Below are positions 7,873 through 15,878 of a DNA stretch of 64,000 nt, piece by piece. The stretch comes from DASUZB01 sp036377075 (GTDB taxonomy: Bacteria; Actinomycetota; CALGFH01). Each line of letters begins with the position of its first letter. Within the stretch, counting starts at the first letter, position 1. The stretch is from assembly GCA_036377075.1 (NCBI GenBank), contig DASUZB010000088.1:15951-79950 (forward strand), in the 5' to 3' direction. Under the pieces are notes generated by a model. The model was not told the origin of the DNA. It did not search any database and saw nothing but the letters and a program-made list of their open reading frames with translations. Both the position numbers and the translations under genes were made by a program.

Positions 7873-9573
7873 ATGCCCCTCGACCGAGACCGCTCGCGAC
7901 GTTCCACCCCGACCCTGGCCGACTACGGCCGCTCGATCTGGCGACGGAAGCTCATCGTCGCGGTCGCGCTCCTCGGTGGACTCGCCCTCGGCATGACGCT
8001 GCTGCCCACCGCGCTGGCCAACCGCGGCACCCAGAAGGCCACCGTCCCCCTGCGGGTCGGCCAGACCGCCTCGGACGCCATCGCCGAGCAGAACCCGGGC
8101 GTCGACGACGGCAAGGCCAAGGACGACACCGCCCGCGACCAGCTCCGCGACGTGGCGATCGCGCAGAAGGTGCTCCAGGGGCTCGGCCCGCTTCGGGGCG
8201 ACCTCAACGCCGACAAGCTGCTCAAGGGCCTGAGCCACACCCCGGTGGCAGGCAGCGACGAGGTCGACCTCGAGTACGTCGACCGCAGCGGCGAGCGCGC
8301 GACGGCGGTGGCGCGCAACTACGCCAAGCTCTGGGTGGCGCGCCGCAACCTGGAGGACCTGCGCCGCGTCAACGGGATCGTGCAGAACTTCGAGGCCCAG
8401 CTGCAGCGGCAGCAGGTCAAGATCCAGCAGCTCTCCGACCAGGCCGACGCCGAGAGCCGCGCCAGCGCCGCCGGCAAGCCCAAGACGGCCACCACCACGC
8501 TGCTGAGCCTCGCCCACGACCAGTACGAGGCGCTCGCCGCCAAGCTCAACGACGTGCGCCAGAAGCAACTGGTCCACGGCCCCTCCACCGCGATCCTCGG
8601 CGACCCCTTCCTGAGCACCGCGGTGCCGCCGATCGGCCGCGTCGCCGCCCTGATCATCGGGCTGCTGCTGGGCCTGCTGGTCGGCATCGCGGTCGCCCTG
8701 ATGGTCGAGTCGGCGGTGCCGAAGGTGGTCACCCCCGAGGACGTGGAGGCGGCCACCGAGCTGCCGGTGCTGGCCACGGTGGCGCGGGCCGGCATGCGCA
8801 AGGGCCGCGTCCCGGTGGCCAACGCGCCGTTCAGCCTCGCCGCCGAGGGCTACCGGCGGGTGGCGGCGGCGCTGCTGCGCCACGGCCTGTGCGACGACGT
8901 CCGCGTCCTGGCGATCACCTCGTCCGACCCGGCGGAGGGCAAGTCGACCCTCGCGGTCAACCTGGGGCTCGCCCTGGCGCGCCAGGGCCGCCAGGTGCTG
9001 CTGGTCTCGAGCGACCTGCGCCGCCCCGGGATCGACAAGCTGCTCGGCATCCAGGGCCAGCCCGGCCTCGCCGAGCTGCTGCAGGGCGAGCGCCACGACG
9101 TGCTGTCGATGTTCATCTCGGTGGCCGACAACCTGCTGGTGCTGCCGGCGGGCAACCCCAACCGCAACCCGGGCGAGCTGCTGGTCACCGACAAGCTGCG
9201 GCAGATGCTCATCACCCTGCGCACCACCGACATCACCGTGCTGCTCGACACGCCGCCGGCGCACTTCTCCGCCGACGCGCTCACCCTCGCCGGCGTGGCC
9301 GACGCCACCGTGCTGGTGGTGCGCTCCGGCATCAGCCGCTGGACCGGCATCCAGCAGGCGGCCGAGGGCTTCCGCCGCGACGACGTCCGCGAGGTCGGCG
9401 CCGTCCTGGTCGGGACGCGCAGCCTGCGGCCGCTCGGCTCGCTGCGCTACGGCTACGGGTACGGCGACAAGGGCATCATCGAGGCCGCCCAGGCGGGCCA
9501 CCGCGCGACCCTTCCCGACGGCGCCAGCGCGGCCAACGGCTCCAAGCCGAGGGAGCGCGCCGAACGGCGGTAG
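7873..9573 (+). CDS. Wzz-type chain-length determinant fused to BY-kinase-like ATPase (566 aa)
   Basis: An N-terminal Wzz domain has a first membrane helix (IVAVALLGGLALGM), an extracytoplasmic part with coiled-coil potential, and a second helix (VAALIIGLLLGLLVG) near residue 265. The cytoplasmic ATPase follows with Walker A DPAEGKSTLAVN, Walker A' VSSDLRRP and Walker B TVLLDTPPA. The C-terminus has a short tyrosine cluster, YGYGYGDKG, a likely autophosphorylation site. Such proteins co-polymerise with Wzy/ligase proteins and set polymer length through a phosphorylation cycle. Fusion of both halves is usual in Gram-negative Wzc and also occurs in actinobacteria. It is the first structural gene of the rightward locus. 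Confidence 0.88.
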   Translation: MPLDRDRSRRSTPTLADYGRSIWRRKLIVAVALLGGLALGMTLLPTALANRGTQKATVPLRVGQTASDAIAEQNPGVDDGKAKDDTARDQLRDVAIAQKVLQGLGPLRGDLNADKLLKGLSHTPVAGSDEVDLEYVDRSGERATAVARNYAKLWVARRNLEDLRRVNGIVQNFEAQLQRQQVKIQQLSDQADAESRASAAGKPKTATTTLLSLAHDQYEALAAKLNDVRQKQLVHGPSTAILGDPFLSTAVPPIGRVAALIIGLLLGLLVGIAVALMVESAVPKVVTPEDVEAATELPVLATVARAGMRKGRVPVANAPFSLAAEGYRRVAAALLRHGLCDDVRVLAITSSDPAEGKSTLAVNLGLALARQGRQVLLVSSDLRRPGIDKLLGIQGQPGLAELLQGERHDVLSMFISVADNLLVLPAGNPNRNPGELLVTDKLRQMLITLRTTDITVLLDTPPAHFSADALTLAGVADATVLVVRSGISRWTGIQQAAEGFRRDDVREVGAVLVGTRSLRPLGSLRYGYGYGDKGIIEAAQAGHRATLPDGASAANGSKPRERAERR

Positions 9574-9665
9574 TCTGGACGGCCCGGCGACGGCGCCGGC
9601 CGGACCAGGCGACGGGCACGTCCCCAGTGCCTAGCCGCCCGCGTCCGAGGGTGTACAGCCCGCGT

Positions 9666-9707
9666 CGTAGCGCCACTACGCCGATCGCCCCTCGGCTCGC
9701 CGTAGTG
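9666..9707 (+). promoter_or_regulatory. Competing hairpins in the leader of the ATP sulfurylase gene
   Basis: CACTACG at 9674-9680 can pair with CGTAG at 9666-9670 (short hairpin) or with CGTAGTG at 9701-9707 (7 bp stem, 20 nt loop). Both pairings use the same bases, so they exclude each other. The region lies 73-114 bp before the GTG start in a 206 bp gap. It could be an attenuator or chance; no known sulfur riboswitch consensus is recognised. Confidence 0.25.
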
Positions 9708-9779
9708 CGCTTCTTAAGCTCGGGACAGGTCCACCCAAACCCGACCACGCAGCAGCGGATGGGAAGGAATGGAAGCCAC

Positions 9780-10970
9780 GTGACGACCACCTTGGAGACG
9801 GCGACGAACGGCGGGGCTGGCGCGCTTCAGCCAATCAGCCCGGCACGACCCCACGGCGGTCGGCTGGTTGAGCGCTGGCTCGACCCCGACGGGCAGGCGG
9901 CGGCCGAGCGGCTGCCGGCGCTGCGGCTCACCCCGGCGGAGGCCGCGGACCTGCGCGCGATCGCGACCGGCGCCTACAGCCCGCTGGGAGGGTTCATGGG
10001 CCGCTCCGACCACCTGGCCGTGGTCGAGGGCCTGCACACTTCGGAAGGCACCCTGTGGCCGATCCCGGTCTGCCTCGGACTGCCCGACGACGCCGAGCCC
10101 AGCGGTCGCGTCGCGCTGCGCGGCCAGGGCGGCGAGCTGCTCGGCGTGCTGGAGGTTGGCGAGGTCTTCGAGCGCGACCGGGAGCGCGAGGCCAAGCTCG
10201 TCTACGGCACCGGCGACGAGGCCCACCCGGGCGTCGCCCGGGTGCTGGGCAGCCCCGCGCGGGCGGTCGCCGGAGCGGTCCGGGCGGTCCCCGGCCCGGC
10301 CGCCGGGCCCGCCGGCGCCTACGCGCTCTCCCCCGCCGAGACCCGCGCCGCCTTCGCCGAGCGGGGCTGGAGCCGGATCGCCGCCTTCCAGACCCGCAAC
10401 CCCGTCCACCGCGCCCACGAGTACCTGCTCAAGTGCGCCCTCGAGGTGTGCGACGGGCTGCTGCTGCACCCGCTGGTGGGCCCGACCAAGGACGGCGACG
10501 TGCCGGTCGAGGTGCGGCTACGCGCCTACGAGGCGGTGCTCGGCTACTTCCCCGCCGAGCGGGTGGTGCTGGCGGCGCTGGTCGCGCCGATGCGCTACGC
10601 CGGGCCGCGCGAGGCGGTGCTGCACGCGCTGGTGCGCAAGAACCACGGCTGCACCCACTTCATCGTCGGCCGCGACCACGCCGGCGTCGGCGCCTACTAC
10701 GGCACCTACGAGGCGCAGGAGCTGATCGCCTCGCTGCCGACGGAGGAGCTGGGCATCACCCCGCTGCTGTTCGACAACGCCTTCTGGTGCCGCGCCTGCG
10801 GCGCGATGGCGACCGCCAAGACCTGCCCGCACCCGCGCGACGCCCACGTGAGCCTCTCGGGCACGCAGGTGCGGGCCATGCTGGCGGCCGGGGAGCTGCC
10901 GCCGCCGGAGTTCTCCCGGCCCGAGGTGGCCGCGGTGCTGCGCGAGGCCTACCAGGCGGGCGCCGCGTGA
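9780..10970 (+). CDS. sat: Sulfate adenylyltransferase (ATP sulfurylase), Sat type (396 aa)
   Basis: The enzyme makes adenosine 5'-phosphosulfate from sulfate and ATP. The catalytic QTRNPVHRAHEY motif (QxRNPxHxxH) lies near residue 205 and GRDHAGVG further on. A C-terminal Cys-rich stretch (FWCRACGAM, then TCPH) matches the metal-binding loop of many bacterial homologues. Length is normal for the single-chain Sat family, unrelated to CysD/CysN. GTG 9780 was preferred behind GGAAG; ATG 9759 is an in-frame alternative. It is followed after 41 bp by APS kinase. Its place between a chain-length gene and sugar genes suggests it supplies activated sulfate for glycan sulfation. Confidence 0.92.
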   Translation: MTTTLETATNGGAGALQPISPARPHGGRLVERWLDPDGQAAAERLPALRLTPAEAADLRAIATGAYSPLGGFMGRSDHLAVVEGLHTSEGTLWPIPVCLGLPDDAEPSGRVALRGQGGELLGVLEVGEVFERDREREAKLVYGTGDEAHPGVARVLGSPARAVAGAVRAVPGPAAGPAGAYALSPAETRAAFAERGWSRIAAFQTRNPVHRAHEYLLKCALEVCDGLLLHPLVGPTKDGDVPVEVRLRAYEAVLGYFPAERVVLAALVAPMRYAGPREAVLHALVRKNHGCTHFIVGRDHAGVGAYYGTYEAQELIASLPTEELGITPLLFDNAFWCRACGAMATAKTCPHPRDAHVSLSGTQVRAMLAAGELPPPEFSRPEVAAVLREAYQAGAA

Positions 10971-11011
10971 CGGCCGCCGATCCCAACTTCGAACCTGCGA
11001 GGGGTCAGCAC

Positions 11012-11599
11012 ATGACGACGCGCTACTGGTCCGACTCCCCCGGCTTCGTGCTGTGGCTCACCGGCCTGTCGGGGGCGGGCAAGTCCACCCTGGCACGGGA
11101 GGTCAGCGCCGACCTGGAGGCTCGCGGCCACCGGGTCGAGCTGCTCGACGGCGACGAGGTCCGCACCAACCTGACCCAGGGCCTCGGCTTCAGCCGCGCC
11201 GACCGCGACACCAACATCGCCCGCATCGGCTACGTCGCCGGCAAGCTCGCCAAGCACGGCGTCGCGGTGGTGGTGGCGGCGATCTCGCCCTACCGCGAGG
11301 CGCGCGGCAAGGTCCGCGCGAGCGTGCCCAACTTCGTCGAGGTGTTCGTCGACGCGCCGCTCGAGACCTGCGTCCAGCGCGACCCCAAGGGCCTGTACGC
11401 CAAGGCGATCGCGGGCGAGATCAGCAACTTCACCGGGGTCTCCGACCCGTACGAGCCGCCGCTGGACCCGGAGCTGGCGGTCCACACCGACGCCGAGCCG
11501 GTGGCCCGCTCGGCCGCGCGGATCCTCGCCGGCCTGGAGGCCAGGGGCCTGACCAAGCGGCGCGACGACGCCGACGCCATCGAGGAGCAGCAGCCCTGA
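11012..11599 (+). CDS. cysC: Adenylylsulfate kinase (195 aa)
   Basis: The P-loop LTGLSGAGKSTLA is near residue 20, and DGDEVRTNL and the FSRADRDTNI segment are typical of APS kinase. It phosphorylates APS to PAPS, the donor for sulfotransferases. ATG 11012 is 7 bp downstream of GAGGGG. An in-frame GTG at 10967 would overlap the sat stop and add 15 residues, so it cannot be excluded. It is coupled to the next gene by a 4 bp overlap. With sat it forms a complete PAPS-making pair; no PAPS reductase or sulfotransferase is visible in the window. Confidence 0.92.
   Translation: MTTRYWSDSPGFVLWLTGLSGAGKSTLAREVSADLEARGHRVELLDGDEVRTNLTQGLGFSRADRDTNIARIGYVAGKLAKHGVAVVVAAISPYREARGKVRASVPNFVEVFVDAPLETCVQRDPKGLYAKAIAGEISNFTGVSDPYEPPLDPELAVHTDAEPVARSAARILAGLEARGLTKRRDDADAIEEQQP
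11582..11587 (+). promoter_or_regulatory. Ribosome-binding site supporting a CTG start
   Basis: GAGGAG lies 8 bp before the CTG at 11596, inside the end of cysC. It is the main evidence that the PHP-domain protein begins at this non-standard codon, since no ATG, GTG or TTG occurs in frame nearby. Confidence 0.5.
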
Positions 11600-12459
11600 T
11601 CGACCTGCACAGCCACAGCCGCGCCTCGGACGGCAGCGACACCCCCGAGGAGCTGGTGGCAACCGCGGCCCATGCCGGGGTCGGCGTGCTCGCGCTGACC
11701 GACCACGACACCCTCGCGGCGGTCGCGGCCGCCAAGGCGTACGGGCGGCGCCTCGGCGTCGAGGTGCTGACCGGCTGCGAGCTCACCACCGAGGCGGAGG
11801 GCGAGGTGGTGCACCTGCTCGCCTACGGCGACGGGCTGGCCGCCGCCGACGTCGGCGCCCGCTGCGCCGCCGTGCGCTGCGGCCGCGACGCGCGCAACCG
11901 GGCGATCGGCCGGCGCCTGCAGGTGCTCACCGGTGTCGGCTACGACGACGCGGTCGCCTGCGCCGGCGGGGCCGTCCTGTCGCGCGCCCACTTCGCCCGC
12001 GCCCTGGTCGCCCGCGGCGTGGCCAGCGACGTGGCCGACGCCTTCGAGCGCTGGCTCGGCCCTGGCCGGCCGGCCTACGTGGCGGCCCCGGCGCTGCCGC
12101 TGGCCGAGGCGGTCGAGATCGTCCACGCGGCCGGCGGGGTGGCGGTGGTGGCGCACCCCGGCCGCCTGCCGGCGATCACCCGCGACCGGGTGCTCGCCGC
12201 CTGCGTCGCCGCGGGCGTCGACGGCCTGGAGGCCTGGCACCCGCAGCACGACCGCGACGAGCAGCGCCGCTGGGCCGCCCTGGCGGAGCACGCCGGCCTG
12301 CTGGTGACCGGTGGCTCCGACTACCACGGCAGCCACAAGCCCGGCATCGCGCTGGGGACCGGGGACGGCGCCCTGGCGGTCCCGCCCGACGCCGTGGCCG
12401 AGCTGCGCGCGCGGCTCTCCGCCGCGACGGCCGCGGAGCGGACGGTGAGCGCGGGGTGA
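11596..12459 (+). CDS. PHP-domain phosphoesterase, probable CTG start (287 aa)
   Basis: The protein begins (M)IDLHSHSRASDGSDTP, the first metal-binding motif of the PHP family, with LTDHDT as the second and GSDYHGSH near the C-terminus as the last. Family members normally start MIDLHxHS, which places the start exactly on CTG 11596; that codon overlaps the cysC stop by 4 bp and has GAGGAG upstream. Known relatives include 3',5'-nucleotide bisphosphatase (TrpH/RNase AM type), so hydrolysis of 3'-phosphoadenosine 5'-phosphate left by sulfotransferases is an attractive idea, supported only by its place after cysC. Its stop overlaps the next start by 4 bp. Confidence 0.8.
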   Translation: MIDLHSHSRASDGSDTPEELVATAAHAGVGVLALTDHDTLAAVAAAKAYGRRLGVEVLTGCELTTEAEGEVVHLLAYGDGLAAADVGARCAAVRCGRDARNRAIGRRLQVLTGVGYDDAVACAGGAVLSRAHFARALVARGVASDVADAFERWLGPGRPAYVAAPALPLAEAVEIVHAAGGVAVVAHPGRLPAITRDRVLAACVAAGVDGLEAWHPQHDRDEQRRWAALAEHAGLLVTGGSDYHGSHKPGIALGTGDGALAVPPDAVAELRARLSAATAAERTVSAG

Positions 12460-13430
12460 ACGGGCACGTGGTGGTGACGGGCGCGGCCGGCTTCATCGGC
12501 TCGTACCTGGCCGAGGGCCTGGTCGCGGCGGGGCACGAGGTGGTCGGGATCGACGCGTTCACGCCCTACTACCCGCCGGACGAGAAGCGCGCCAACCTCG
12601 CCGAGCTGCTCGGCCATCCGGGCTTCGAGCTGGTCGAGGGCGACCTCGGCGAGCTGCCGCTGGAGCGCTGGCTGGCCGGCGCGGCGGTGGTGTTCCACCA
12701 GGCCGCGCAGCCGGGCGTGCGCCGCTCCTGGGGAACGGACTTCAGCCTCTACGTGAGGCACAACATCGTCGCCACGCAGCGCCTGCTCGAGGCGTGCGCC
12801 CGCGCCGGCGTGCCGCGCCTGGTGGCCGCGTCCTCCTCCAGCGTCTACGGCGACGCGCCCACCTACCCGACGACCGAGAGCTCGGCCACCAGGCCGGTCT
12901 CCCCCTACGGCGTGACCAAGCTGGCCAGCGAGCACCTCTGCCTCGCCTACGCGCAGCCGGCGGTCAGCGACATGGCCGTCACCACGCTGCGCTACTTCAC
13001 CGTGTACGGCCCCAGGCAGCGGCCCGACATGGGCTTCCGCCGCTTCATCGAGGCCGCCTACCGGGGCGAGCCCGTCACCGTCTTCGGCGACGGCCGGCAG
13101 ACCCGCGACTTCACCCACGTCAGCGACGTCGTCAGGGCCAACCTGCTGGCGATGACCGCGCCGGTCAACGGCGAGGCGATCAACGTCGGCGGCGGCCGCC
13201 GGGTCACCGTCGAGGAGGTCGTCGAGCTGGTCGGGCGGACCACCGGCCAGCGCCTGAAGGTCGTCAGGCAGCCGGCCCAGCCCGGCGACGCGCGCCACAC
13301 CGGCGCGGACGGCACCCGCGCCGAGGCCCTGCTCGGCTACCGCCCGCAGGTGGACCTTGCCGACGGCCTCGCCAGCCAGGCAGCATGGATCGCCCGCCGG
13401 CGGTCGGAGAGCAGGACGGGAGTCCGATGA
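12456..13430 (+). CDS. NAD-dependent sugar epimerase/dehydratase (extended SDR, 324 aa)
   Basis: The NAD-binding motif VTGAAGFIGSYLAEG is at the N-terminus, the catalytic Ser lies in AASSSSVYGDAP, and SPYGVTK carries the Tyr-x-x-x-Lys pair. The RYFTVYGPRQRPDMG segment resembles UDP-glucuronate/UDP-glucose 4-epimerases. It is cytoplasmic and makes a nucleotide sugar for the polymer. The GTG start overlaps the PHP gene stop and the stop overlaps the next ATG, so the operon is tightly coupled. Specificity among epimerase and dehydratase subfamilies cannot be settled by reading. Confidence 0.85.
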   Translation: MNGHVVVTGAAGFIGSYLAEGLVAAGHEVVGIDAFTPYYPPDEKRANLAELLGHPGFELVEGDLGELPLERWLAGAAVVFHQAAQPGVRRSWGTDFSLYVRHNIVATQRLLEACARAGVPRLVAASSSSVYGDAPTYPTTESSATRPVSPYGVTKLASEHLCLAYAQPAVSDMAVTTLRYFTVYGPRQRPDMGFRRFIEAAYRGEPVTVFGDGRQTRDFTHVSDVVRANLLAMTAPVNGEAINVGGGRRVTVEEVVELVGRTTGQRLKVVRQPAQPGDARHTGADGTRAEALLGYRPQVDLADGLASQAAWIARRRSESRTGVR

Positions 13431-14812
13431 GCGCGACCACCACCTCGCGGCTCGGCGCGAGCCTGCCGAGCGGCGGGCGGCTGCGCGCGCTGTTCGGCTT
13501 CCGCGCCGGCCACCTGCACCTGTTCGTGCTCGGGGTGGCGGTGGTGGCGCTGCCGGTGCTGCTGCCCAAGGGGCCGGGCAACACCGCCCCGGTCGACGCC
13601 CTCGCGGTCGTCTACCTGCTGGTCGCCATCGTCGGCGTGACCCGGAGGGGCCGCACCCTGGCGCGCCCGGCGGGCGGCGCCCTGGCGCTGATGCTCGCCG
13701 CCGCGGTGATCGCCATGCTGGCCTCCGAGGACGTCGGCCTCGGCCTGGTCACCCTGATGATCGAGGCGTACCTGATCCTGCTGCTGTTCGGCGTCGCCAA
13801 CGACCTGGCCGAGGACCCCAGGGCGTTGCGGGTGGTGATGATCGTCTGGGTGCTGGCCGCGGTCGCCTGGACCTTCCTGCCCGTCGGCGTGGCGCTGCAC
13901 CTGCTGCCGCAGGAGCTGCCGATCGTCGGGGTCCAGGGGACCCGTCCGGCCGGCACCACCGGCAACCCCAACCTGCTCGGCAGCTACCTGGTCACCTCGT
14001 TCTTCGTGCTGCTCGCCTCGCCCTGGCCGCGTGCCAGGCTGCTGCGCCTGCTGCTCGGCGGCTGGATGCTGTGGGGCGTCTGGCTGACCGGCTCCAACGG
14101 CGGCATCTCCGGCCTGCTGTTCGGCTTCGCCGTGCTCGGCATCGGCGCGCTGTTCCGCCGCAGCCGCACCCGCGAGCAGGTCTTCGGCCTGGTCGGCGCG
14201 CTGCTGCTGCTCGGCGTCGCGCTGCTGGTCGGCTTCGTGACGCTGATCCAGTGGGAGGCGGGCCGAAGCCCGATCGAGATGATCAGCCAGGAGACCGCCG
14301 GCGGCCCGCTCGGCAACACCGTCGGCCGCGCCGACCACGGCCTGCAGGACCGCCTGCAGATCTGGCAGCAGGTCTGGGACGAGGCCTCGCCGCACCTGGT
14401 GCTCGGCATCGGGCCCGGCCAGCTCGCCAGCCTCGACGTGGAGAGCCGCACCGGCGTGACCCGCACCAGCGTCCACAACGACTACCTCAGCGCGCTGATC
14501 GAGCGCGGCCTCCTCGGCCTGGTCGCCTACCTGGCCCTCTGCGCGGCGCTGGTGCGCTGGTGCGGCCGCCTGCTGGTGGCCGAGGGCAGCGGCCGCGCCA
14601 CCCACCGCGCCCTGGCCGCCGCCGTCTGGGCCAACCTGCTGTTCGGCATGGCCCACGAGACCTACCACTTCCGCCACATCTGGATGCTGTTCGCGCTGGT
14701 GTGGGTCGCGGCCCACCAGCTCGGCGGGGTCGACCAATCGGCCGGCGAGGCCGCGGGAGCGCCGGAGCCGGCGCCGGCGGGGCGTCCGGAGCCGAGCGGT
14801 GCGGCGACCTGA
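13427..14812 (+). CDS. O-antigen ligase/polymerase family membrane protein (461 aa)
   Basis: About eleven hydrophobic segments, a GTTGNPNLLGSYL stretch and a large loop after about residue 280, ending near TSVHNDYLSALIERG, match the Wzy/WaaL family (the VHNDYL motif with its conserved His is characteristic). These proteins polymerise or ligate undecaprenyl-linked oligosaccharides outside the membrane. ATG 13427 overlaps the epimerase stop by 4 bp. The C-terminal 40 residues are a Pro/Ala/Glu-rich cytoplasmic tail. With the Wzz-like protein and Wzx it completes a Wzy-dependent assembly set. Confidence 0.85.
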   Translation: MSATTTSRLGASLPSGGRLRALFGFRAGHLHLFVLGVAVVALPVLLPKGPGNTAPVDALAVVYLLVAIVGVTRRGRTLARPAGGALALMLAAAVIAMLASEDVGLGLVTLMIEAYLILLLFGVANDLAEDPRALRVVMIVWVLAAVAWTFLPVGVALHLLPQELPIVGVQGTRPAGTTGNPNLLGSYLVTSFFVLLASPWPRARLLRLLLGGWMLWGVWLTGSNGGISGLLFGFAVLGIGALFRRSRTREQVFGLVGALLLLGVALLVGFVTLIQWEAGRSPIEMISQETAGGPLGNTVGRADHGLQDRLQIWQQVWDEASPHLVLGIGPGQLASLDVESRTGVTRTSVHNDYLSALIERGLLGLVAYLALCAALVRWCGRLLVAEGSGRATHRALAAAVWANLLFGMAHETYHFRHIWMLFALVWVAAHQLGGVDQSAGEAAGAPEPAPAGRPEPSGAAT

Positions 14813-14813
14813 C

Positions 14814-15602
14814 ATGCCCGACCCCAAGGTGAGCGTGGTCATGACCGTCTACGACGGCCGCCCGTTCGTCGAGGAGGCGGTCGACAGCGTGCTGGGCCAG
14901 GAGTTCGGCGACTTCGAGCTGCTGGTGGTCGACGACGGCTCGCGCGACGGCAGCGCCGAGGCGGTCGCCAGCCGGCGTGACCCGCGGCTGCGGCTGGTGC
15001 GCCGGCCGCACCTCGGCCGGGCCTCCGCCCTCAACCACGCCGTCGGCCTCGCCAGGGGACGCTACCTGGCGATCCTGGACGCCGACGACCTCGCCCTGCC
15101 CGGCCGGCTGGAGCTGCCGGTGCGCTTCCTCGACGCCAACCCGCGGGTCGGCGCGGTCGGCTCGGCGGTGCAGCCGCTGCTCGGCCGCGGGCGCCGCGCC
15201 ACCAGGCGGCTGCCGCGCGGCGACGGCACCATCCGGCTCGGCTTCCTGCTGCGCAACCCGATGTTCCACAGCTCGGTCACCTACCGGACCGCGGCGCTGG
15301 CCGAGATCGGCGGCTTCGACCCGGCGCTCGCCAGCGGCCTCGACAACGACGCCCTGCTGCGCCTCGCGGCGCGCTGGCGCCTGGCCAACCTCGACGCCCC
15401 CCTCGCCGCCAAGCGCGTCCACCCCGGGCAGTTCTTCGCCGCCCGCGGCGACCCCCGCCGCCGCGGCGCCGGCGTGATCGCCCTGCGCTGGCGCGCGGCG
15501 CGCGAGCTCCGCTTCCCGCCGCCGCTGCGCCCGCTCGCCTACCTGCTGGCCGCCGCCGCCAGCGCGCGCACCTGGCTGCTCGTGCGGCGCACCGCGGCCT
15601 AG
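14814..15602 (+). CDS. Family 2 glycosyltransferase (262 aa)
   Basis: A GT-A fold protein with SVVMTVYDGRPFVEEAV at the start, LLVVDDGSRDGS, and the metal-binding DADD motif (LDADDLAL). It lacks membrane helices except a weakly hydrophobic C-terminus. It would add one sugar to the growing lipid-linked oligosaccharide at the inner membrane face. ATG 14814 is 1 bp after the ligase stop. It ends this sub-operon; a 276 bp gap follows in which I see no clear terminator or promoter. Confidence 0.88.
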   Translation: MPDPKVSVVMTVYDGRPFVEEAVDSVLGQEFGDFELLVVDDGSRDGSAEAVASRRDPRLRLVRRPHLGRASALNHAVGLARGRYLAILDADDLALPGRLELPVRFLDANPRVGAVGSAVQPLLGRGRRATRRLPRGDGTIRLGFLLRNPMFHSSVTYRTAALAEIGGFDPALASGLDNDALLRLAARWRLANLDAPLAAKRVHPGQFFAARGDPRRRGAGVIALRWRAARELRFPPPLRPLAYLLAAAASARTWLLVRRTAA

Positions 15603-15878
15603 GCCTCGCGCGCTTCGGGCAGGCCATAACGCAGCCCGTTCGGCGGGGCTCCCACCAGCATTCGTCGTAGTCAATCTTGCTCAGGACGACGCGAACGCCT
15701 TTTTCCGCCATCGCGACACCCCGGCTGAGCTGGGACGTTGTCGCGGCTGCGCGAGGCCGTCGAGGGCCAAGTCCTTCGAATGGCGTACGCCGGTTCCTCT
15801 CCCTGGCGGATCAGTTTCGCGAGCAGCACTGACAGCGTAAGGGCGGCATTGGGGGCACCGGGACGCAAAGGGGGTGAG

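Noticed and set aside
7702..9501. Long leftward frame opposite the chain-length/kinase gene
   Set aside because: The plus-strand protein has Walker motifs and membrane helices; the opposite frame has none and only repeats Arg/Gln/Leu patterns.
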